This document shows, in pieces, positions 57,514 to 64,000 of a stretch of 64,000 nucleotides of DNA. Source of the DNA: CBDDEC01 sp965226785. Lineage in GTDB: Bacteria; Chloroflexota; Dehalococcoidia; UBA2979. The stretch is from contig CBDDEC010000002.1 in NCBI GenBank assembly GCA_965226785.1, forward strand, positions 124,001 to 188,000. The letters are read 5' to 3'. Position 1 is the stretch's first letter. The number at the start of each line of letters is the position of its first letter. The notes under the pieces are model-generated. The model saw only the letters and a list, made by a program, of their open reading frames with translations. It was not told where the DNA came from and searched no databases. A program made the position numbers and the translations under genes.

Positions 57514-58360
57514 TTACAGCTCTTCGACGAGCCGTCGACGACGCTCCTCGTATTCCTCCTCGGTGAGGATGCCGTCGTTCAGAAGCGACCGCAGCTCCGG
57601 CAGTCGTGAGGCAGGGTCCTCAGCCGGCCGTTCAGCGCTCTCGGCAGATGGTGCGGGACGGCCCCCAGCGGGAGGACTCGTGGGCGCCAGCGAGAACGGC
57701 GGATACTCGTCGACGAGCAGCAGCGCGTAGGCCGTCACACGGGCGTTCCACCGGGCAACGCCAATCAGGAAGTCGAAGGCGCCGCGCGGGTAACGCCCGG
57801 TCAGGAGTACTGCAAACCACACGAATACGTACACGAAGAAAGCCGCGATGAAGAGGACGAGCAGGGCGATGAAGTGTGGGATGGCGGCAAACCACTTGAC
57901 GAAGGGTAGCCAGCGATTCAGCTCGCCCTGCTCCTCGACGTCGAACGAGAGCCGCGAATACGCCCCGTCCTCCCAAGGTGAACGGGGGGTAGGCGTTGTG
58001 GAAGAGCACGTAGGTATTGATGTTGTACTGCCAGCGCGTCAGGCCGACGAGGTAGCGGTACAGCCACTCTGGGAGACGCCCCATCGCGAGGATGATGAAA
58101 GCGTATATGGGGAAGAAGGCCAGTAGCAGCGTCCAGGGGCCAACGACCGGGGAGAGCGCGCGTGAGATCAACGTCAACGCGATGGTGCCCCCGATCGCGA
58201 GGGGAAGGCTGATCAGCCAGAGCACGATGTAGTGAGGAATCGCGAAGAGGCACCGCAGCAGGATCATGAAGCGGTTCTCGCCCTCCGGATAGGCGACCTC
58301 GAACTGCACCGGATACTCAACCATCGAGGGGACTGTGGTCATCCTGGGCTGGCCTTCCAT
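57514..58360 (-). pseudogene. DUF4389 membrane protein with SHOCT tail, one-base frameshift
   Basis: Membrane protein with two DUF4389 units. The start at 58360 (MEGQPRMTTVPSMVEYPVQF) or 58342 (MTTVPS) precedes the first unit: RFMILLRCLFAIPHYIVLWL, FFPIYAFIILAMGRLPEWLY, NTYVLFHNAYPPFTLG. One base is missing near 57975. The second unit goes on EDGAYSRLSFDVEEQGELNR, FAAIPHFIALLVLFIAAFFV and GRYPRGAFDFLIGVARWNAR. The C-terminus is a SHOCT-type helix LRSLLNDGILTEEEYEERRR. About 283 residues when joined. Role unknown. Confidence 0.75.
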
Positions 58361-58557
58361 GCTGTCGGCTTGAGGATTCCGCTCATAACAAACGCGATGT
58401 TAGCATTCGGGCCGGAAGCAGTCGCGGTCAGAGCCGTCCCGCCAGCTCGCACTCTTGAAAGCGCGTCGATCATCACGGCTGCGCCCACTTCTTCGAGCGA
58501 GGCGCTCGTCAGTCGCAGCTCAACCATCACTGACTGCCTCCCAGCAGGCGCGGTCAC

Positions 58558-58891
58558 GGTGGTTCACGACCGGATGTCGGGCCCGACATCTTGCCGCCGC
58601 AGGGCCGCTCGCGCCGGCTCGGCGCCGGCGTCGATCGCCGCAGCCGATCGGGGCTCGGGTCCGCTGCTGCCCCGCGCTGGCGCCGAGCCGGATCGATTTC
58701 GTCGCTGCCTGCAGGTAGGCCCACGCGAGCGTGATGGCGAACACTGCGAAGTGTAACGATCTCGTGCGAAAATGGCATACAAGTGCACGGCTGGCGCGGA
58801 CCAGCCATAAAGAGCGAAGAACCGTGGGGATGGGGGACCCCGCAGCCTGTCGATGATGGGGTGACTCTTGCTGGTGCGTGCGGAGGCCCTG
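58558..58891. other. Intergenic stretch with a perfect 18-base palindrome
   Basis: About 330 bases between divergent genes. It contains GATGTCGGGCCCGACATC at 58573-58590, a candidate operator. No gene is seen. A 72-codon minus frame at 58339-58557 beside it has no recognisable product. Confidence 0.5.
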
Positions 58892-60094
58892 ATGCGGTTC
58901 GCGTTTGTTCTTGCCGGCGCCGGACTCTTGCTGCTGACGGCGTGCAGCACGGGGCGTCCACTGCTCGAGCGCCAGCCAGCGCCCAAGCCCACGTCGATCG
59001 CAGCGATCGCCTCGCCTTCCGCTACGGCCGCGCCGCTGGTGGCGACGCCAGCAACGCCCGCCGCCACGCCAGCGCCCACCTCGACGGTGGAGCCCACGCC
59101 CGAGGCGACGCCGCCGGTGACTCCGACCCCCGATCCGACTCGAGAGCCAGAGCCGGCGACGCCCGAGCCAACGCCCGCCGCGACCCCGACCCCCGCACCG
59201 ACCCCCGCCGAGGTCGCACCGCCACCCGCGAGCACGCCTGCGACCGCTTCGTACACCAGTGCGCGAGCCGCACTGCCGGGCGCCGCGCCGCGCGTCCAGA
59301 CGTTGCCCCTGCCCGCGGGCTCCTACCTCGACGACTCGATGATCGTGTCGCTCTACGGCTTCCCGGGCATTTGCACGATGGGCGAGCTGGGCTGCCACTC
59401 CCCGGACCGCACCATCGGCGCTGTGCAACAGCTCGCCCAGCGCTACGACGACCTGAACGGTGCGCAGGGCGTGATCCCGGCGCTGCACCTGATCGTCGAT
59501 GTCGCCCAGCCGACGCCGCGGTCCGATGGCAGCTACCTCGGACGGATGCCGCTCGAGCGCGTCGCCGAGTACGTGGAGCTGGCGCGGCGGCACGGACTGT
59601 TGCTCTTCCTCGATCTGCAGATCGGCTGGACCGAGCCCGTCGACAGCGTGAGGCGCTACGAGCAGTTCCTCGATGAGCCGTTCGTGCACATCGCGATCGA
59701 TCCGGAGTTCGCGACGCGCAGCAAGGGCGCGGCCCCCGGCGACGTCGTCGGCGTCGTGACGGCCGCCCAGGTGAATGCGGTGCAGCGGTACCTCGCCGGC
59801 TTGGTGCGGCAGCACGACATCCCGCCGAAGCTGTTCGTCGTCCACCAGTTCCGCACCAGCATGCTCACCAACCCTCAGGCGTTCAGCGACGTGCCCGAGG
59901 TGGTCTTGAGCGTGGACATGGACGGCGTCGGCAAGAACTTCATCAAGGTCGATGGCTACTGGCGTTACGCCGTGGCGGACTACTCGGAGTCGCCGACGTT
60001 CAAGCTCTTCCTGCAGCGCGACCTGCCGCGCGTCATGACGCCCGAGGAAGTGCTCGCCCTCGACGTCCCGCCCGCCTACGTCATCTACCAGTAG
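58892..60094 (+). CDS. Lipoprotein with Pro/Thr linker, unknown TIM-barrel-like domain
   Basis: Start MRFAFVLAGAGLLLLTACST at 58892 behind GGAGG; the frame to 58868 adds eight codons. Lipobox LLTAC, then a linker of about 90 residues dominated by ATP and TPE units. The globular part begins near LPLPAGSYLDDSMIVSLYGF. It has YDDLNGAQGVIPALHLIVDV, VAEYVELARRHGLLLFLDLQ, IGWTEPVDSV, FVHIAIDPEFATRSKG and KLFVVHQFRTSML. Beta-alpha alternation with DLQIGW and DPEFA suggests a glycosidase-like barrel acting at the cell surface. I do not know the substrate. Full length 400 residues. Confidence 0.75.
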   Translation: MRFAFVLAGAGLLLLTACSTGRPLLERQPAPKPTSIAAIASPSATAAPLVATPATPAATPAPTSTVEPTPEATPPVTPTPDPTREPEPATPEPTPAATPTPAPTPAEVAPPPASTPATASYTSARAALPGAAPRVQTLPLPAGSYLDDSMIVSLYGFPGICTMGELGCHSPDRTIGAVQQLAQRYDDLNGAQGVIPALHLIVDVAQPTPRSDGSYLGRMPLERVAEYVELARRHGLLLFLDLQIGWTEPVDSVRRYEQFLDEPFVHIAIDPEFATRSKGAAPGDVVGVVTAAQVNAVQRYLAGLVRQHDIPPKLFVVHQFRTSMLTNPQAFSDVPEVVLSVDMDGVGKNFIKVDGYWRYAVADYSESPTFKLFLQRDLPRVMTPEEVLALDVPPAYVIYQ

Positions 60095-60174
60095 CCGTCT
60101 CGTGAACCCTCGGACGTGACGCCGGGCGCGTGTAGCATCGCTCCGACAGCGCTGACGAGCCGAGGGACGGGCGT

Positions 60175-63100
60175 ATGGCTATCGAGCGACTGCTGATCGC
60201 GAACCGGGGCGAGATCGCGATTCGCGTGATGCGTGCCGCCGCCGAACTCGGCATCCAGACCGTGGCCATCTACCCAGACGACGACGCCGCGTCGCTCCAC
60301 ACGCGCAAGGCCGACGAGGCGATTCGCATCGAAGGTGCGGGCGCGGCTGCCTACCTCGATGCGGCGCAGGTCGTCGGCGTGGCCGTCGAGGCGGGCTGCG
60401 ACGCGGTGCACCCCGGTTACGGCTTCCTCAGCGAGAGCGCCGATTTCGCTCGCGCAGTCGAGGAGGGTGGGCTGACCTTCGTCGGGCCGACGCCGGAGAC
60501 GCTGTCGCTCTTCGGCGACAAGACCGAGGCCCGCGCTCTGGCCGAGCGTGTCGGGGTGCCGGTCGTCCCCGGGGTATCGCACGCCGTGACGCTCGAAGAG
60601 GCGCGGACGTTCCTCGAAGCGCTCCCCGCCGGTCGCCCGATGCTGATCAAGGCGGTCTCGGGCGGCGGTGGCCGTGGCATGCGCATCGTCGACGATCCGG
60701 CCGACCTCGAGGCGGCGTACGAGCGCTGCCAGTCGGAGGCGCAGGCTGCGTTCGGCAGCGGCGAGGTCTACATCGAGGAGCTGATGCCCCGCGCTCGCCA
60801 CGTCGAGGTGCAGGTCCTCGGCGATGGCGCAGGTCGTGTCGCGCACCTCTGGGAGCGTGAGTGCTCGATCCAGCGGCGTCACCAGAAACTCGTCGAGATC
60901 GCGCCTGCGCCCGGGCTGGACACCACGGTCCGTGACGCGCTGACCGCGGTGGCGCTCGCCATGGCGCGCGAAGCCAACTATCGCAGCCTCGGCACCGTCG
61001 AGTTCCTCGTCGATGCCAGCGAGGATGCCGACGGCGGTTACGCCTTCATCGAGACCAACGCCCGCTTGCAGGTCGAGCACACAGTCACCGAGGCGGTGAC
61101 GGGCGTGGACCTCGTGCAGGCGCAACTCCGCCTCGCGGGTGGCGACTCGCTCGAGGAGATCGGCCTGGCCGCGTACCTCGAGGCGCCGCCGGAGCCTCGG
61201 GGGTTCGCGATCCAGGCGCGGGTCAACATGGAGACGCTGGCGGCTGACGGCACGACCCGCCCGGCCGGCGGCACGATCACCGCGTTCGACGCGCCTTCGG
61301 GCCTCGGCGTGCGCACCGATACCAACGGCTACGCCGGCTACACGACGAGCCCGCGCTACGACTCGCTGCTGGCCAAGGTCATCGGCTACTCCTCGTCGCC
61401 GCGCTTCGAGGACGCGGTAACGCGGACCTACCGCGCGCTCAGCGAGATGCGGGTCGAGGGTGTGGCGACCAACATCCCGCTCCTGCAGTCGCTGCTGCAG
61501 CACCCTGACGTTCGCGCCGGCAACGTGTACACCCGGTTCCTCGACGACCACCTACAAGAGCTGCTCGCACCCGACGAGGCGCACCGCCGGCTCTTCTTCG
61601 TAGAGCCAGCCGCCGCCGGCCAACCCGGACGCGGGCTCGCGGGGGCGAAGGTCGACGCCGTGGACCCGCTGGCGGTGCTCGATTACGGCAAAAGCGGTGC
61701 TCCCACGACGGCCCCGCCCACGCCCGAGGCGGCGCCGATCGTGATCGCCTCGGAGGGCCCGCCCGGGACCGTACCGGTCGCCGCGCCGATGCAGGGCACG
61801 ATCGTCAGCGTCCTCGTCGCTGAGGGCGACATGGTCCGCCGCGGCCAGGAGCTCATCGTCATGGAGGCGATGAAAATGGAGCACGTGATCACCGCCGAGG
61901 TCAGCGGCCACGTCCGTGAGATCCCCGTTCGCGAGGGCGACACGGTGTGGGAGGAGAGCCCGCTCCTCTTCGTCGAGGAGGCCGAGGTCGCTGCGGACGC
62001 GGAGGCCGAAGACGAAGCGATCGACCTCGACGAGATTCGTCCCGATCTGCAGCTGATCCACGAGCGGCACGCGGTGACCCTCGACGAGGCGCGGCCCGAT
62101 GCCGTCGCGAAGCGGCGGGCGACGAACCAGCGCACCGCCCGCGAGAACGTCTACGACCTCGTCGACGAAGGCACGTTCCGCGAGTACGGCTCGCTGGTCC
62201 TGACGCCGGGGAGCGGCCTGCCCCTCGAGGAGGCGATCCGCAAGTTCCCGACCGACGGCATGATCACCGGCGTGGGCGCCGTCAACGGCGACCTCTTCGA
62301 TGATGAGACGGCGCGTTGCGCGGTGCTCTCGTACGACTACACCGTGCTAGCGGGCACGCAGGGAGCGGTCAACCATCCGAAGACCGACCGCATGCTCGAC
62401 TTTGCGGCGAATCATCTGCGCCCGGTGATCTTCTTCGCCGAGGGCGGCGGCGGCCGCGCCGGCACCGGCGGCCGCCGAGAGGGCGGCCAGCCGACGATGC
62501 CTCGGCAGCCCGACGCTGTGAACACGGCGCGCCCGTTGCAGACGCCGACCTTTGCGACGATGGGTCGGCTCAGCGGCCTGGTGCCGCTCGTGGGCATCAC
62601 CTCGGGCCGCTGCTTCGCCGGCAACGCTGCGCTGCTCGGCTGCTGCGACGTCATTATCGCGACCGCCGACAGCAACATCGGCATGGGTGGCCCCGCGCTG
62701 ATCGAGGGCGGCAACCTCGGCGTCTTCACGCCCGAGGAGATCGGACCGATGGAGGTGCAGGTGCCGAACGGCGTCGTCGACATCGCCGTGGAGGACGAGG
62801 CGGAGGCCGTTGCGGTCGCCAAACAGTACGTCTCCTACTTCCAGGGCCCGGTCGAACACTACGAGGAGCACGACCAGCGCCCGCTGCGACGCACCGTGCC
62901 GGAGAACCGGCTGCGCATCTACAACGTCCGCGAGGTGATCGAGACGATCGCCGACGTCGATTCAGTGCTCGAGATCCGCCAACACTTCGGGCTGGGCATG
63001 GTGACCTCGTTCATCCGGCTCAAGGGCCAGCCGGTTGGCGTGATCGCCAACAACCCGCATCACCTCGCCGGCGCTATTGACAGCGACGGGGCCGACAAGG

Positions 63101-63633
63101 CCGCGCGCTTCATGCAGCTCTGCGACGCCTTCGACATCCCGATCCTCGTGCTCTGCGACACGCCGGGGATGATGGTCGGGCCCGAGGTCGAGAAGACGGC
63201 GCTGGTGCGGCACTGCAGCCGGCTCTTCGTCACCGGCGCCAACCTCACCGTCCCGCACATGACCATCGTGCTGCGCAAGGCCTACGGCCTGGGTGCACAG
63301 GCGATGGCCGGCGGTAGCTTCTGGGAGCCGATGTTCGCCGTCTCCTGGCCGACCGGCGAGTTCGGCGGCATGGGCCTCGAGGGCCAGGTCAAGCTCGGCT
63401 TCCGCAACGAACTCGCGGCGATCGAGGACCCGGCGGAGCGCGCGCAGCGCTACGAGGAGCTGGTCGAACTGGCCTACGAGCGTGGCCGCGCGATCAACTA
63501 CGGCGTCAGCTTCGGCGTCGACGACGTGATCGACCCCGCCGACTCGCGCCAGTGGGTACACGACGGCCTCATGTCCCGCCCCCGACCGCCGAAGCGCACG
63601 GAGAAGAAGCGCCGCAACGTCGACACCTGGTAA
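60175..63633 (+). CDS. Acyl-CoA (acetyl/propionyl-CoA) carboxylase, single-chain fusion
   Basis: Biotin-dependent carboxylase with all functions in 1152 residues. Biotin carboxylase: MAIERLLIANRGEIAIRVMR, GCDAVHPGYGFLSESADFAR, KAVSGGGGRGMRIVDDP (ATP loop), and ARLQVEHTVTEAVTGVDLVQ (catalytic region). The carrier domain has the biotinylated Lys in VMEAMKMEHV, residue 567, around 61873. The carboxyltransferase starts with RRATNQRTARENVYDLVDEG, then DYTVLAGTQGAVNHPKTDRM, FFAEGGGGRAGTGG, SGRCFAGNAALLGCCDVIIA, PVGVIANNPHHLAGAIDSDG and ILVLCDTPGMMVGPEVEKTA. It makes malonyl- or methylmalonyl-CoA. The ATG at 60175 follows GAGGGACGGGCGT. Confidence 0.92.
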   Translation: MAIERLLIANRGEIAIRVMRAAAELGIQTVAIYPDDDAASLHTRKADEAIRIEGAGAAAYLDAAQVVGVAVEAGCDAVHPGYGFLSESADFARAVEEGGLTFVGPTPETLSLFGDKTEARALAERVGVPVVPGVSHAVTLEEARTFLEALPAGRPMLIKAVSGGGGRGMRIVDDPADLEAAYERCQSEAQAAFGSGEVYIEELMPRARHVEVQVLGDGAGRVAHLWERECSIQRRHQKLVEIAPAPGLDTTVRDALTAVALAMAREANYRSLGTVEFLVDASEDADGGYAFIETNARLQVEHTVTEAVTGVDLVQAQLRLAGGDSLEEIGLAAYLEAPPEPRGFAIQARVNMETLAADGTTRPAGGTITAFDAPSGLGVRTDTNGYAGYTTSPRYDSLLAKVIGYSSSPRFEDAVTRTYRALSEMRVEGVATNIPLLQSLLQHPDVRAGNVYTRFLDDHLQELLAPDEAHRRLFFVEPAAAGQPGRGLAGAKVDAVDPLAVLDYGKSGAPTTAPPTPEAAPIVIASEGPPGTVPVAAPMQGTIVSVLVAEGDMVRRGQELIVMEAMKMEHVITAEVSGHVREIPVREGDTVWEESPLLFVEEAEVAADAEAEDEAIDLDEIRPDLQLIHERHAVTLDEARPDAVAKRRATNQRTARENVYDLVDEGTFREYGSLVLTPGSGLPLEEAIRKFPTDGMITGVGAVNGDLFDDETARCAVLSYDYTVLAGTQGAVNHPKTDRMLDFAANHLRPVIFFAEGGGGRAGTGGRREGGQPTMPRQPDAVNTARPLQTPTFATMGRLSGLVPLVGITSGRCFAGNAALLGCCDVIIATADSNIGMGGPALIEGGNLGVFTPEEIGPMEVQVPNGVVDIAVEDEAEAVAVAKQYVSYFQGPVEHYEEHDQRPLRRTVPENRLRIYNVREVIETIADVDSVLEIRQHFGLGMVTSFIRLKGQPVGVIANNPHHLAGAIDSDGADKAARFMQLCDAFDIPILVLCDTPGMMVGPEVEKTALVRHCSRLFVTGANLTVPHMTIVLRKAYGLGAQAMAGGSFWEPMFAVSWPTGEFGGMGLEGQVKLGFRNELAAIEDPAERAQRYEELVELAYERGRAINYGVSFGVDDVIDPADSRQWVHDGLMSRPRPPKRTEKKRRNVDTW

Positions 63634-63731
63634 CGAATCGAGTTCGGCAGGCGACTAGTCTGTTGCTCGTGCGCTCCCGTGGGCGCCCTTCGACACTTGC
63701 GGGATGGGAGAGCGTCAACATCGCTAAGGCA

Positions 63732-64000
63732 ATGACCGCAGGCATCGAAATCGCACGGCCAGCCGCCGAGGTCTTCGAGTACATCGCGGACTTCGAACGC
63801 AACCCGTCGTGGCAGCAGGGGATGAAGGAGTGTCGCTGGACCAGCGACCCGCCGCTGCGGGTCGGGTCGACGTACGACCAGAAGGCGTCGTTCCTCGGGC
63901 GCGCGATCGAGTCGAGCTTTGTGGTCACGGCTCTTGAGCCGGGTGCATCGATCACGATCGAAACGACTGAGAGCACGTTCCCGATCAAGGTGACTCGAGC
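63732..64000 (+). CDS. SRPBCC-family protein (3' partial)
   Basis: Start MTAGIEIARPAAEVFEYIAD, DFERNPSWQQGMKECRWTSD, then GSTYDQKASFLGRAIESSFV and EPGASITIETTESTFPIKVT to the window edge. This is the opening of a START/Bet v1-like (polyketide-cyclase/dehydrase type) domain. AAGGC stands close before the ATG. About 90 residues are visible of about 145. The ligand is unknown. Confidence 0.75.
   Translation, partial: MTAGIEIARPAAEVFEYIADFERNPSWQQGMKECRWTSDPPLRVGSTYDQKASFLGRAIESSFVVTALEPGASITIETTESTFPIKVTR

Noticed and set aside
58339..58557. Minus-strand frame of 72 codons upstream of the DUF4389 gene
   Set aside because: The product is not recognisable and it overlaps the start of a better gene; GC-rich DNA gives such frames by chance.

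Overview
Organism. The window is a GC-rich bacterial contig. Its gene families are a flavin-dependent LLM-class oxidoreductase, class III CoA-transferases in tandem pairs, an enolase-superfamily enzyme, SMP-30, AIM24, DUF4389 with SHOCT, lipoproteins with Pro/Thr-rich linkers, and a one-chain biotin carboxylase-BCCP-carboxyltransferase. This mix is typical of Chloroflexota (Dehalococcoidia or SAR202-like), but the assignment is inference; no rRNA gene is present. The very heavy insertion-sequence (IS) load and many broken genes suggest a decaying or host-associated genome, or a metagenome contig joined at repeats.

Layout. 1-1867: minus-strand amino-acid ABC transporter (permease cut by the window edge, lipoprotein receptor). 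1964-3602: phage shards (Dam-type methylase, small Zn protein, small terminase). 3602-9998: an IS, a streptogramin-lyase fragment, a hydroxyacid dehydrogenase, an LLM oxidoreductase, broken cysS, broken CoA-transferase and a glnA fragment. 9999-22314: IS-dominated mosaic holding a tyrosine integrase beside an orphan tRNA-Gly 3' half, terminase, methylase, HsdR and ImmA fragments, AIM24, a ParB-like protein and a deoxyribosyltransferase. 22362-41014: catabolic island with SMP-30, enolase-family dehydratase, enoyl-CoA hydratase, two pairs of CoA-transferases, a Dpp-type ABC importer (receptor and two permeases), an AraD1/FAH enzyme, a mannonate-dehydratase fragment and an NAD epimerase. 41280-47081: IS nest of at least five elements plus one lipoprotein. 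47085-54667: type I restriction-modification operon with an extra PIN-domain gene. 54857-58360: IS, a disrupted Kef-type antiporter and a DUF4389 protein. 58892-64000: a Pro/Thr-linker lipoprotein, the fused acyl-CoA carboxylase and an SRPBCC protein.

The IS families are named A-F here. IS-A (about 1.12 kb, IR GTGGGACGGCAAAAC) has six copies: four with both ends and two truncated. IS-B is a relative of A. IS-C (IS481-like, two copies) has repeated terminal motifs. IS-D (IS6-like, 950 bp) has two copies. IS-E (IS3-like) has three copies, and IS-F is an IS3 orfA piece. None of the copies with two ends shows an obvious target duplication, and most ends abut gene fragments. The contig was therefore shaped by recombination between copies, by repeat-induced misassembly, or by both.

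How the genes work together. The catabolic island looks like import of an organic acid or sugar-acid substrate (Dpp-type receptor and permeases, no ATPase in view), opening or dehydration (SMP-30, enolase family, AraD1), and CoA-thioester chemistry (two heteromeric CoA-transferase pairs and an enoyl-CoA hydratase). The restriction operon reads small CxCxC protein, HsdM, HsdS, PIN protein, HsdR with overlapping starts and stops, but carries an in-frame TGA and a one-base frameshift.
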